A stretch of 64,000 nt of DNA, from positions 372,001-436,000 of the forward strand of contig JAEQBH010004104.1 in assembly GCA_016808115.1 (NCBI GenBank), written 5' to 3'. Position 1 is the first letter of the stretch. Each line of letters begins with the position of its first letter. This DNA is from Tetrastigma voinierianum. Its lineage: Eukaryota; Streptophyta; Magnoliopsida; Vitales; Vitaceae. Made by a program: the position numbers and the translations under genes. The notes under the pieces were generated by a model, which was given only the letters and a program-made list of their open reading frames with translations, was not told the DNA's origin and made no database searches. This document shows, in pieces, positions 11,771-23,504 of the stretch.

Positions 11771-12502
11771 TGATGATGCTTTTTCAGCCGGAGCCCGGGG
11801 TAGGCGTGTAGGGGTCGATGGGGCGGACTCAGACCTCTGCGGGGTACGGTCTGAAGCTCTGAATGGTCGGGGCTGAAGTAGGATTCTTTGCGGTGCTAGT
11901 GCGGGCTTTGGAATGGTGCTCACCTTGAAACAAGAAGAAGGGGTCGGCGAGGGGTTTCGCGAGTGTGCTTTCAAGTGCCTAAGTCGATTCTTCACGAGGA
12001 AAAGATGGGTGCTTAGAGGGCAAATGTGTTAACGTATGTTTGCGTACCTTTCCCACTAGAATGGAATTAAGCTATCATTTATAGTATATGTTTTCCAGTA
12101 GGATGGTGGGCCAGTTCTTTCCATTGAATGGGTATTACTTGCCTTTATCAGTATTGGATTCGGTAAAGGATATAGAAAGAGCAGTTTATTTAGGATAATC
12201 TTCCTTCCTTATTGGGGGGATCCGGCTTGATCTGCATGATGAGCTATTATATCGTGAATTATCTTTCTTTCCTTGCTGGTGAGATTTAGTTTGATTTGAA
12301 GGATAAAATTGTAGGAGTTAATTCTATTTTCCATAATGAAGGATTCAATTTGGTTTGTGGGTAGTCAGAAACTTCAGCCTCACACAATTATCATCCTTTG
12401 GGATAAGCGGTGGCTCTCATTTTGGGTTAGCGGGGCGGGTGTTTCGGTTGGGCTAGCCTCTTTCTTGGGCACAGCGAGTGGGCGCAATGGCGCTTATTTT
12501 CA
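11771..12502 (-). repeat. 5' LTR of the Tat element
   Basis: Direct repeat of 1312-2044, also beginning TGATGATGC and ending TTATTTTCA on the plus strand. It would carry the promoter for minus-strand transcription. The two LTRs differ by many substitutions and small indels, so the insertion is old. Confidence 0.75.
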
Positions 12503-14379
12503 AGCACTTGTCATTTATCGATAGAAAACAATGTTAGATGTCACCTTCTTTATGATCGAATTATAAAAACAAATTATACATCCAGTATCAAGGTTATTTA
12601 ATAAATTATACATGAGATGTCGGGCTCCACTCAAGTCCATTTATATGTTACACAAATTAACTCCATAAGATTTCATTTTATAGGAACTATAGAATTAATC
12701 ATGTGTTTGAAATTTTTGAAAACTAATTTGAAATTGAGGTTTGAAAATTAGTTTGTTTAAGTGAGAATTTTTTAAATGAATTTGAAGTTTGAAAATTTTG
12801 AATTGGGATTTTGATTAAAATTTTAAATGAAGAACTTGAATTTTATAAATTTGAGATTTGAAATTTAGAAATTTGAAATTAGAAATTAGAATGTTGAATT
12901 TTAAATTATGAAACTTTGAATTTTGGGATTAGAGTATAAACTTTAAAATTTGAAATTGGAAATTATGAACTTGGTACAGATTATGACCCTTAAATTTTGA
13001 AGTGTGAATTTTGTAAACTGAAACATTAACTTGGAAAAAATGAAGTGAAAATTAAGGGGTGAATTTTAGAGTTGAAAACTTGAATTTTAGAAGATGAGAA
13101 AATGTGAATTTGAATTTTTGAAAATTGGATATTTAAATTTAAAAAATGAGGAATGAAAATTTAGTACTTAAATTTTTGGAAGACTAGAATTTTAAGATTA
13201 AATTGAAAAAATGAATTTTAGATTTGAGAAATTGAATAAATTAAGGGTGGAAATTTGACTAGTTAAAGAGCCGATCAAAATGCGTGGCCAAAGGTTTGGT
13301 CGAATGACCTAATGGGTTTGTAAAACTAACCTAAGGGGTTAGGTCTAATTTGATGGGCCTAAGTATGTTGGGCTAAGTAAGTTGAGCTTAAACTAATAGG
13401 TTGGGCCTAGACTAATGGGTTTGGCTTAAATATGTTGAGTTTAGACTAATGGGGTTAAACTAATGGGTTTGGCCTAATTTGATGGGTCTACACTAATGAG
13501 CTTAAACAATGGGTTTGACCTAATTTGTCGGATCTAAGCTAATGGGCTTGGCTTAATGGGTATGGACTAAGTATGTTAAGGCACAGGGTAATGAGTGCTT
13601 AAGTAATGGGTTGGAGCCCCAATTTTATAAGCTTCATTAATGGAACAAGTTAATTGGTGGGACTTGTGGGCCTAGACTAATGGAGAAACTAAGCTAATAG
13701 GTTGGGCTAATTTGATGGAGTGCAGACTAATGGGAACTGGCCAATGGATTTGGCCTTTAGTATATTTGGGCTTAGTAGGAGCTTAAACTAATGTGTTGTG
13801 TCTAATTTGAATATTTAATAATTTAACCCTAATTCAAAATAAAATTATAACATTCAGTCATATTAATTAAATAAAATTATGTTAATTAACAATTCCAAAA
13901 GTGACAATTTAGGGTAAATTCAAATATTATAAAATTTAATTTTCCATTATTCGAGATTAATTTACTATTAAAAATCATTCATCTAACCAAGCTATTAATA
14001 TTTGACAACCTAAATCTCATACAATTTTTAAATTAACTATTAACACACAAAATATAATTATACATAAAATAACACAAAATTAAACTAAGTACAATAAAGT
14101 AAGAAAAATGCAAGATTCAAGCTAATTGCACATAAGTTTCACCAATAACAATTTTCATATCCACATACCTTAATCTCTGTAACATTCAAAAAATAAAATC
14201 CACCAATATACACATATGTAAATTTTATGCTAAAGAAAATATGTAATGGGTGTTGACAAAATGAAAAGAAAAAATAAATAAATAAGAAGGTATGAGTCTT
14301 TTACATTTGTGATGTTTGTTTGAATTTGTTTCTTTTAATAATAAAAATTGATGAGGAAAAAAAAAGATGAGAATGGGGA
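12503..14379. repeat. AT-rich minisatellite zone, no gene
   Basis: 12700-13250 is built from permuted GAATTTTGAAATTT-like words. 13270-13810 switches to repeats around GGGCCTAA and ACTAATGGGTT, with a spacing of roughly 20-30 bp. 13820-14370 is AT-rich without visible order. No open frame of note. Probably the interior of a large LTR interrupted by the Tat element. Confidence 0.6.
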
Positions 14380-16310
14380 GAAGAAGAAACTAGAGGAAGA
14401 GAAGTAGGAGAAGAGGAGAAGAAGAGGAAGGAGAGTAGGAAAAAAAGGGGGGGTTATGAGAAGCAGTGGAAGAGGAGAGAAGAAGGAAAGGAAGGAGAGC
14501 AGAAGGAGAGGAAGGCTAGAAGAAGCAGAGGAGAAGAGAAGAATGAGAGGAAGGAGAGAAGAAGGCTAGAAGAAGGTTCAGGAAGGGGGGTCCCAAAAAT
14601 TGAGAGAGATGAGAGTTAGTTGGGTAGGGTATGATCATATGAAATGGGTGAAGAGAGAAATAGGGAGTAGGGGAATAGAGGGATTTGAAATAGAAATAAA
14701 ATAAAATAAATAATAATAATAATAAAAACAAAATCAAAAGTAAAATTTAATAATAATAATAATAAAAATAATGTGTGAGCAAATTTTGACTATTATTTCT
14801 TTAGTTCTGTTTTTAAAAGAAATTATTCTTGAAACAGTTTATTAAAAACCTACCAGAGATAACACTAATTATGATGTTATTCTTAAATTGTTCGTGTTTT
14901 TCCTAAATTTAGTGTTTTTGTATTCATGCAATCAAAAAAAAATAGGAAAACATATTCTGTGTTGACGAGTGGAAGGGAGGAAGGAGAGGGAGGGCAGGAG
15001 GAGAAAGGCTAGAAGAAACAGGAAGAGAGAAGGGAGGAAGGAGAAAGAAAAAAGCTGGAAAGTTGTGGGGGGTCCAAAAGTTCAGAGGGTGAGTTTAAGT
15101 TCGGATGGATGTGATGTGAAGACCAGGTGGAGAAAAAATGGGAGTACAAGGAGGGAATAGAGTTTGACCAAATAAAATAAATAATAATATTAAGAAACCA
15201 AAAATAAGTAAAATATTAATAATAATAAAAATAATATGAAACTGATTTGAGTCTAATGAGCATGTTTAGTTCTGTGTTCCGAAAATTATTCTTAGAACAT
15301 TTATTAAAAACTTGAATAATAGCACTAGGATGTTATAACCAGTGTTCATGTTTCCTAAATTGAAGTGTTTTTGTGTTAGTGTGGTCAAAAAATAGGAAAA
15401 AGCATGTTCCTCTTATGGAGCAGTGGAAGAAAGGAGAAGGGAGGAAGGAGCGGAGAGGAGAGAAAGAAAATTTGAAGAAGCGGAGGAGGGAAGGAAGAGG
15501 CTAGGAGAAGGAGTTTCGGGGGGTTAAGGTTAAGACATATGAGAGTTAGTTGGGTAGGGTATAGTCATAGGGAATGGGTGAAAGAAATAGGGTAAGGAAA
15601 TGGAGGTTGAAAACTAAATCAAAAATAAACAAAATAAATAATAATAAAAATAAATAATGTGTGACGAATTTTGGAGTCTACGCCTTGTGTTTGGTTCTTG
15701 TTTTTTAGAAATTCATTGTGATGATTCTTAACTCTGGAGATAACACTAGTATGATGTTCTCTTAAATTGTTCATGTTTTCTAAATTTAGTGTTTTTTGTA
15801 TTCATGCGAATAAAAAAAAATAGGAAAAAAACGTATTCTCTATGTGACATTAGAAGGAAAGGAAGGAGAAGCGAAGGAGAGGAGGGCTTTGGCTTGGGGA
15901 GAGGAAGGAAGGAGAGAAGGAGAAGAAAAATTTAGGAGAAGGTTCGGGAGGAGGTCCCAAAGTTCAGGAGAGATAGAAGTTAATTGGACAAGATTTATTA
16001 GTCACCAAAGGACTGGTGGAGAGAAGAAATAGGGAGTAGAATAAGAGGTTGAAAATAAATAAATAAATAATAAAAACAAAATCAAAAGTAAAATTTAATA
16101 ATAATAATAAAAATAACGTGTGAGCAAATTTTGGAGTCTGCACTCGACATGTTTGGTTCCTGTTTTCTGAAAATTATTCTTGAGAACAGTTATTAAAAAT
16201 ACAGGTAACACTATTATGATGTTCTCTTAAATTGTTCATGTTTTCTAAATCTAGTGTTTTTTGTATTCATGTGAATAAAAAAATAGGAAAAAACGTATTC
16301 TCTATATTTT
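14380..16310. repeat. Tandem array of four ~450-bp units
   Basis: Each unit has the same order: a purine-rich GGAAGGAGA block, a GGGGGTCCCAAA-like marker (14586, 15070, 15517, 15952), GAGAGTTAGTTGGGTA or a variant, an (AATAAT)n stretch, then ATTCATG and a run of A followed by ATAGGAAAA (about 14930, 15390, 15810, 16275). Spacing of markers is 484, 447 and 435 bp. Open frames with Arg/Lys/Glu/Gly composition in the purine blocks are artefacts. Confidence 0.8.
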
Positions 16311-17189
16311 TCTTACTTTTGGTTTAAGATAAAATGTTTCCAAATCACGACTGAGAATATTTCATTTTCTTGTTCTAGAATAAAGTTCTCAATTGAGAAA
16401 AGGGATTTTGAGGGATTAATTTTGAAGTTTCTTGAAGATTACTTTAGCTTTACCTGATTTTGAGGTCGTGAAATCAAATTTTGGGGATAAGGTCATAACG
16501 TCCTCGAGTTTTTGTGCTTATATCTCGGAAACTTTCTTTCTTGAAACTTTTTTAGTTCCAGATGAATGTATTTACTTTCTTAAGATGAAAATCTATGTAT
16601 CTGCATTAAAAGTCATAACCAGAATAGAAAACCTAGGCATGTGAGTGTTTAATAAGGCTTTATAACGAGTTTGTGTCTATGACCTAACGTGAGAAATTAA
16701 TTTCTGGTAATCCAAGGAGGTATTTTGGGATCGAAAAAAGTTTTAAGACAGAAAGAAACATATGCAAGCACAGAGAGAACATTTATACTTGTTCTAAGTA
16801 CACAAAGTTAAAAGTCTAATAAGTTTTATTAAACTATTTCTATTTTTTTAGAAGATGATTTTATAAGTTATCTACTTTTTAAAATGTTTCATAAATACCA
16901 TTTTTACATAAGGTTATTTGATAAAAATGGCATTTTATTTACATCCATTCAATTGTATTACACACGGCCTTTGATTATTCTTGCATTTCAGAAAATTTGT
17001 TCTTCATTTCAAATCTTGGACTCATCCTTACAAATTATGTTCTTTATGACTAGATATAGTGGCTTAAAATGGTAGTTGAAAATCCAATTTTAAAATTTTA
17101 ATATTTTATCTCATTTTGACAAACATATATCACTAGTCCTTTTTTATAAATAAGTAATTATTTTTAACTATTTAAAATAGTCAAATATA
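16311..17189. other. Unassigned AT-rich spacer
   Basis: No gene recognised. It contains short open frames only (16432-16644, 16884-17075) without known motifs. 17133-17181 is repeated after the copia element at 23182-23230. Confidence 0.5.
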
Positions 17190-17401
17190 TTTATTAAATA
17201 TCATAATGACACACTGATTACAATGTCATTCATTTATGTAAAGGCTTTTGGTCTTCTCACTATTAATGTGTCGTTTATGTAAGGCTTTGGCATACCATTT
17301 TATAAACATAAAATGAGTACATTAAATTAAATAAGTCGTGAATTTTCTTGAATTACTATAACATCTATTATCTCTCTACAAATTCTTTTGATTTACAACC
17401 A
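17190..17401 (+). repeat. 5' LTR of the first copia element
   Basis: Shares with 22940-23180 TTTATGTAAAGGCTTTTGG, then ATTCTTTTGATTTACAAC at the end. The start is diverged and placed only by alignment; the end is a CA-like terminus at 17400-17401. Confidence 0.65.
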
Positions 17402-18114
17402 CGTTATCGGCCACAGCTCGGACATAAAAAATGAAAACCAGAAAGGTATATTTCTCTTAATTTTATTTTATTTTATTTATTTATTTATTTTTGGATCCGA
17501 TCTTCCATCCTTTGGTATGATCAATGTCTAGCTGATAGCTTGAAAGCGAAATGCTAAGATTAATCTGACATAGTCGATAATAGACCAATCTTCCATGATA
17601 TCTGATATTATTCGCCCATTGGCACGAAACTAATATTCAAGCCTGAAGCTTGAAGACAAAAAAAAAAAAAACTAAGTCAGCCTGAAGCTGAAACTTGGAG
17701 AAGAAGAAGGCTATTGCAGTCTGAAATACTCAAGCCTGAAGCTTGAAGATAAAAAAAAAAAAAAAAATTTATATATATATTCAAGCCTGAAGCCTGAAGA
17801 CAAAGAAAAAGTCATCGGCCGTGAAAACTTTTTAAATAATAATAATAATAATAATATTCTGATATTTTATTTGAATATATATATATATATACATAATAAT
17901 ATGTGTATTATTTTATAACTTTAGAGAAGGATAGTTATATACAATCGTTTATCTTTGAATAAAATAATAGTAAAATTTTGGAGATTGAACCTTGGATCTA
18001 AAATTTTAGTCTCGAAATGCTACCACTTGAGCTCGATTACTTTATTAATAAATTTTAACTTGTAATTCTCTTATATTCTTTTTACTTTATTAATATATTA
18101 ATTATTTCGGAGAA
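17402..18114 (+). other. Leader of the first copia element with short repeats
   Basis: Non-coding. It starts with the primer-site-like CGTTATCGGCC. 17638-17810 has four copies of AAGCCTGAAGCTTGAAGA, most followed by A-runs. (AT)n and (AATA)n tracts lie at 17765-17895. Confidence 0.55.
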
Positions 18115-18990
18115 ATGTCCAACATTGCCAAGCTTGAATTCTTTGCCTTGACATTCGGGTAAAGTATTTATCTTGGATTACGGATGAAATCAGCTTGGAT
18201 GCTATGAATTTGGAAATCTTATCAAAGAAGGAAATGCTCATAGCGGATGTGCGACGAAGTACTGTTACGCCATCATATTGATGCAAGTTTGAAAAGTGAA
18301 TATCTTACGGTTAAAGATCCATTGATCCTGCAGGACATTTAGAAGAACGATATATTGTAAAAAAATGGTAATACTTCCAAGCAGATTATGATTGGCTTCA
18401 TTTAAGATTACAAGATTTTAAGTCGATCAGTGACTACAACTACGTATTCAAAGTAGCTCGATTCGCGATTATGTGGAGAAAAAGATCCGGTGAGGACATA
18501 ACAAACAACTTATCACTCACCTTCATACCTCCCAGCGCTGCTCCTGCACCAACAATATAGAGACGTCGTTTACGGATATTCGAGTTAATTGCATGCCTCC
18601 TTGTAGGCTGAGCAAAAAATACTTGACTGTTATTAAAATCATCAATCTCGTCCCTCTTGGAGGTGGTATCATTCTTTGGCAAATCTTCATCATTCTATTC
18701 ATAAACATGGACGAGGCGTGGATATCATTATGGGTAAGAGGCTGAGCGGTAATTGATGAGCGCGTAGTCATGGTCGTGGTCGACATAACTCTTGGAATCG
18801 AGGAGATTTTAATCAATCTCAAAATAAGAAAAACAAATCTAACAACCAGAAGTTGGCTCATTCAGAGACATTAAATGGAAAGACACCAGGGCCACATAAC
18901 AAGCAGCATATGGCTGAATGCTATAGTGTAGATGAAGGTCATTGGTCAGAGTACTTGTCGTGCGGCCAAACATTTAGTTGATCTTTACTC
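18115..18990 (+). pseudogene. Copia gag, broken
   Basis: Translation begins SNIAKLEFFALTF, continues with LDAMNLEILSKK, then, after frameshifts, HLEERYIVKK and DYDWLHLRLQDFKSISDYN, all typical of the UBN2/copia-type Gag. At about 18905-18970 a decayed CX2C-type knuckle (ECYSVDEGHWSEYLSCG) marks the Gag C-terminus; some of the zinc-binding cysteines are lost. The product would be the capsid protein of a cytoplasmic particle. At least five frame disruptions. Confidence 0.7.
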
Positions 18991-19079
18991 AGGTATCCAT
19001 TAGGGAAAGAACAAGCAAATTGAGACAAAATTTGTGGTAACAATGACATAATGAATTTTAATGACCCTCATCAAGTCTA

Positions 19080-20560
19080 TGAAAGAAGATGGCGACCCGG
19101 AGTAATCTGGGATTCTTTGGTAATTTGAGATGCGAGTCTTATTTAAGTAATTTTGATATTTTGATTTCTTTGAGGATCAGTGAAAATCTAGACCATTTGA
19201 TTGGTGGGTGGCAATGTTTGCTATGATTGACGATAAGGCCCTTATATTACTTTTCTTATGTTATTTATCAAATGCAAACTTTGATTTTATATCTACATTT
19301 GTTTTTCTTTGAAGATATATGAATTTCTCTTCAAGCTTGATGAATTATATATCATCTGGCACGGAGATGAATGTCTTGTTAGTATTGCCTAGCCCACACA
19401 ATCCCTACGGAATAAAATATTTTCAAACTTAACATTAATTTCATCTAATGTCGAACTATCTCAGTCTGTTGACTTTAATTAAAGACTCAGGAAGAAATTT
19501 CTGATCGTCTTGCCTAATGGTACCAAGTTCCAAATTAATAATCATCTACTATTCTAATAAATCTAATAGAAATTGCCGTTTCAAGGATATTCGCGAGAAA
19601 TGGATATCACATTGAAACTATGCATCGTGATGGAAATGATGTTACTCATTGCTTACATTATTTTTGGGCAAAAACAAATCTTGGAACAAATGGCTTCTTT
19701 ATCATGTGGGTTATATGAGCAACTATAAAACCTGTTGAATCCGTATATAATAAACGAAGTTCAATGACTCACAAAGCATTTATATTATGGCATGAGCGGC
19801 TTGGACATCCGAGTTCTCCATGATGCGGCGTATAGTTACAAATTCTAATGGAAATCCGTTACTTAGTAGACAAATTTTAACATCTCATGATTTTAATTGT
19901 CTTTAGCGTGCCGAAAGCTAGTGATTGTTGGAAGCCAAATAACTGCAAGTTGTGTCGACTCACGCTAATGAGCATTATTGAGGAAGATATTTGTGACCTA
20001 TTCACCCACCCGGTGGACCCTTTAGCTATTTTACATGGTCTTAATTGATCGCGTCCACTCGATGGTCTCATGTATGCCTTCTTACCGGGAATGTCGTTTC
20101 TTGGAATTCTTAGCTCAAATAATTCGACTAAGGGCTGATTTCACGATCACCCTATCAAGACAATTCGTCTTGATAATCTTTGATGAATTCTCATCTCAAG
20201 CCTTCCTTAATTATTGCATGTCAAGTTGAATAGATGTTCAATACCCGATTGCTCATGTTCATACTCGAGAATGGGTTGGTGAATCCTTTGATAAGTCTGC
20301 GGAGTTAATTGCTGAACCTTTACTTTTGAAACCAAGTGCCTTTATCGGCATGGGGGCATGCTATTATTCATGCGGCGAGGGTGTGCCTAGAGCCTCTGAC
20401 AAATCGGGTTATCACCATTCGACTTGTTTTGGGTTACCAACCTAATATTTCACATCTCTGTGTTTTGGTTTGTCTTTGTTTATGTTCCTATTTAACCACA
20501 TGAGCCCTATTAGGTCCTCACGCCTTGGTATTTATAGTGTGGTTTCAATCCTCATCTATT
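19080..20560 (+). pseudogene. Copia protease/integrase region, broken
   Basis: About 19745-19830 reads SVYNKRSSMTHKAFILWHER then LGHPSS, the GAG-pre-integrase HHCC-type motif. From 19960 the integrase core follows, with YFTW-VLIDR, the segment LAQIIRLRADF, FDEFSSQAFLNYCMSS and VQYPIAHVHTREW, matching the D,D-35-E fold of copia integrases with a degraded catalytic segment. Protease is not clearly visible. The downstream 20470-20760 continues the integrase C-terminal tail (FLLDLRDCHFNEMF). Frameshifts throughout. Confidence 0.65.
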
Positions 20561-21239
20561 ATCACCTATGTTGAGCCTCTCACGGGTGAGTATTTCTTGC
20601 TCGATTTGCGAGATTGTCATTTTAATGAAATGTTTTCCATCGTTCGGGGAGGGAAAGCCAATTTCGGAAAGAATGGCGAAAAAATTATGGAATGAATCAC
20701 ATCTTTCTATCTCATTTGACCCTCCATAATGTCCCGAACTGAGGTTCAAAAGATAATTCATTTACAGATCTTACACAAATCGATTACGATGCATTATTGA
20801 TTGACAAAAGTTACAAAAATCACATATACATTTGCAAATATCTATTACGAATTGAAATTCCAATGGAAAAATTGAAATATAGCATGGCTAATGAGCTAAG
20901 CCACAATTAAAAGCGATGGGCGACCTCCTTGTCAAGGGCACAATTCCTAGAAAAAGAAAATGTTAAATTTAATACTCTGAAGAGGGCGGCTCACGAAGAG
21001 CATACAAAATGAAAAGGATTAATAAATGCAAATGCGAACTAATAGCCTGTGAAATAATCAATTGATCGATTATCTCATGGAGTTAAATAAAATTTTTTAA
21101 CAATGAAGAAATCTCTATCAATTATATACATAAGGGAGTACCATCTGGAATCGAAGCTACCTTATAGATGATGCTTTTCTTTCCAAGTGGCTACAGACAT
21201 CATAAATAATGATGAAGATCAAGAGCCACAAATATAGAT

Positions 21240-22720
21240 GAATGTCGACGTCGAAATGATTGGTTAAAATGGAAAAGCAATCCAAAGCAGATTAAAGTCC
21301 TGGCTAAACGAGGGAGGTATTTGGACCGGTAGTTGAAGAGCACCTAAAGGCGCTAAAACCTATTGGATATAGATGGGTCTTTGTTCGAGCGAAATGAGCA
21401 AAATAAAATAGTGCGATATAAAGCACGCCTTGTGACAGGTTTCTCACTAAAGACACAGGAATTGATTATGAGAACATATTCTCAAGTAATGCAACTTCTA
21501 ATTCGCTGCTTCAACATATTGCGCGGTCTCTGAAGGACTTGATATGCGGTTGATGGATGTAGTCCGCGACTGTTTATATGGATCTACGAATCTTAATGTA
21601 TATATGAAAATCCCTGAAGGATTCAAATTGCCTGAAGTAATGAATTCAAAACCACGAAGCATATATTCAATCAAGTTACAGCGATCTTTATATGGATTGA
21701 AACAGTCTGGTCGAATGTGGTATAATCGTTTAAGCCATTATTTACTCAAAGAAGGATATGTGAATAATTCAATTTGTCCATGCGTTTTTATCAAGAAAGT
21801 AGCAAGCGAATTTGCAATTATTCTTGGTATATGTGGATGATTTGAATTTGTTGGACTCTGAAGAGCTCGTCAAAAGCAGTTGTTCACCAAGAAGGAATTT
21901 GAAATGAAAGATCTTGGGAAAACAAAATATTGTGACATATGAATCGAGTATTCAGTTCAAATGGTGTATTAATCATCGGTAACATATCTGAGAAAAAAGT
22001 CTTGAAGCTTTTATATGGATAAAATCACATCCCACCCAGTTCCTTGGTTGTTAGGTCGCTTGAAGTGGTAAAGATCAGATTAGGCCTAAAGAAGAAAATG
22101 AAGAATTACTTGGTCTGAAGTACCATATCTTAGTGCAATTGGGGCACTAATATCTTGCAAATTATACTTTCGTGAGACATTGCTTTTCGGTTAATTTACT
22201 ATGCGAGATACCGGTTCGGCTCACTCGACTAAAGGCCTTTGGAATGGAATTAAACATGTATTAAGATATCTCAGGTGGAACGTGTGACATGGGATTATTC
22301 TGAGCGGTGGAACCCGCAATTGTTTGGTTATGCGGTCACGGGCTATCTTTCGGACCCTCATGGCTTCGATCACGGAGCGGGATATATATTTACTTATGGA
22401 AATCTTGCTATATCACGGAGATCACGATAAAAGCAATATGGTGGCGCTCACCCGTCGTTAATCGCATTGCATGAAGCTGGCCAGAGAATATTGTTTGGGT
22501 GAGATCAGTGATCTGACACATCGAGAGAGATCATGTGGATTATCTTCTGTGGTGAACCAGCAGTATTATATGAAGATAATCTTTGCGTAACTGCGTAGTC
22601 GAAGGAGGATATATTAGTAAAGGTGATCGAACTAAGCATATTTCACGAAATTCTTCTATGCTCATGAACTTGAAGTAATTGGTGAGATCGATGTGCAGAA
22701 TGAGTCGATGATAATCTAGC
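21240..22720 (+). pseudogene. Copia reverse transcriptase and RNase H, broken
   Basis: The 98-codon frame at 21544-21840 reads LDMRLMDVVRDCLYGS, then YMKIPEGFKLPE, SIKLQRSLYGLKQSGRMWYN and LLKEGYVNNSICPCVF. This is the best conserved part of copia RT; the YVDDL box is at 21825-21850, interrupted by a frameshift. RNase H follows at about 22330-22700 (GYLSDPH-like, FTYGN-AISWR, then a YEDN-like stretch). The RT catalytic aspartate in VDVVTAYL is replaced by a frame with RDCL, so this copy cannot be active as it stands. Confidence 0.75.
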
Positions 22721-22931
22721 GGTTGTTACAAAAACGCACTTTCTTGCGGCGTTCAGGCTTGTGCGTCGAGATTGGTATCGCCGGTAGATCTCGAGTGTGA
22801 AGTATCATGTGTTATCGAGGAGCGTTGTTAAGATATTGGTATCTTGTACTCTTTTTCCTTCGTCGGGTTTTATCCATTGGGTTTCTTGGCTTAAGTTTTA
22901 ATGGCGATGTAATAATCTTGTGATGGTCATT

Positions 22932-22939
22932 CGAGGGAG
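22932..22939 (+). other. Polypurine tract of the first copia element
   Basis: CGAGGGAG immediately precedes the TG of the 3' LTR at 22940, the expected position for the primer of plus-strand DNA synthesis. Confidence 0.6.
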
Positions 22940-23180
22940 TGTTATAAATATTGTATAAATATTGGATTTTGAATAATGTGTGTGGCAGCGATTCCTGATG
23001 TCGTTCGTTTATGTAAAGAGGCTTTTGGCGCCTGTGATAATGTATCATTTGTATGAAGCATGGCCTTCTCACTAAACTATAAATAGGCTGTCGGCATGAA
23101 ATAGAAATCGTGAATTTATACGAATTCTCTCTTATTATAGCACCACTTATCTCTCTCTAATTCTTTTGATTTACAACACA
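22940..23180 (+). repeat. 3' LTR of the first copia element
   Basis: 241 bp, starting TGTTATAAATATTG and ending TTACAACACA, bounded by the polypurine tract on the left. It contains ACTATAAATAGG near its centre, a TATA-like motif. Confidence 0.75.
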
Positions 23181-23504
23181 TTAGTCCTTTTTTTATAAAT
23201 AAGTAATTATTTTTAACTATTTTAAAATAATTGATATATTTATTTAAAAAAACATAGATAAATTTTAATTAAAAATATAGGGAGATTATCTAATCCCTTT
23301 TACCTAATCATTATTACCATTTTGGAAAGAAGAGAAGACATTTTTATAAAATAAAATCTAATTAACAAGAAAATTTTGATAAAGCAGTGAGCGTCGACAT
23401 AAGGATGCGAGCTGATGGAAGTAGAATCATAAAAAAAAGAAAACTTCATAATTCCATATCATATGCATGATGAGAATACGTAAGTGGCATGCAATGCCGG
23501 TTAA
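23181..23504. other. Spacer with duplicated copia flank
   Basis: 23182-23230 repeats the sequence left of the 5' LTR (AGTCCTTTTTTATAAATAAG and on). The rest is AT-rich with no gene. Confidence 0.5.

Larger units (their letters stand above)
1312..12502 (-). mobile_element. Tat-lineage Ty3/gypsy LTR retrotransposon, complete but decayed
   Basis: Two direct repeats of 733 and 732 bp (1312-2044 and 11771-12502) bound an ~11.2-kb unit. On the minus strand the order is LTR, primer-site-like sequence, gag (10600-11740), RT start (about 9640), RNase H (about 8000), integrase (7500 to 6440), a tandem-repeat region, an opposite-strand extra ORF, a purine-rich tract, then LTR. This layout, with an additional antisense ORF between pol and the 3' LTR, is known for Tat-lineage elements (the Grande/Retand type). 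All coding parts carry stops and frameshifts, so the copy is not autonomous. I could not identify a clean 5-bp target-site duplication (ACTAT on the left, AGCAC on the right). A related, truncated copy lies at 55116-58116. Confidence 0.8.
17190..23180 (+). mobile_element. Ale-type Ty1/copia retrotransposon, decayed
   Basis: Flanked by related LTRs (about 17190-17401 and 22940-23180). Between them, on the plus strand, come gag, a GAG-pre-integrase motif, integrase, RT and RNase H, which is the copia order. The sequence after the 5' LTR (CGTTATCGGCCACAGCTCGG) resembles the CGTTATCAGCACG start seen in Ale/Retrofit-type elements. Frameshifts and stops occur every 50-200 bp, except for one 98-codon RT stretch. 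It is flanked by a direct repeat far longer than the usual 5-bp target duplication. Confidence 0.8.

Noticed and set aside
14516..14737. Leu/Phe/Ser-rich minus-strand frame resembling a membrane peptide
   Set aside because: It is the complement of the purine block and AATAAT tract of a tandem repeat and does not recur intact in the other units.
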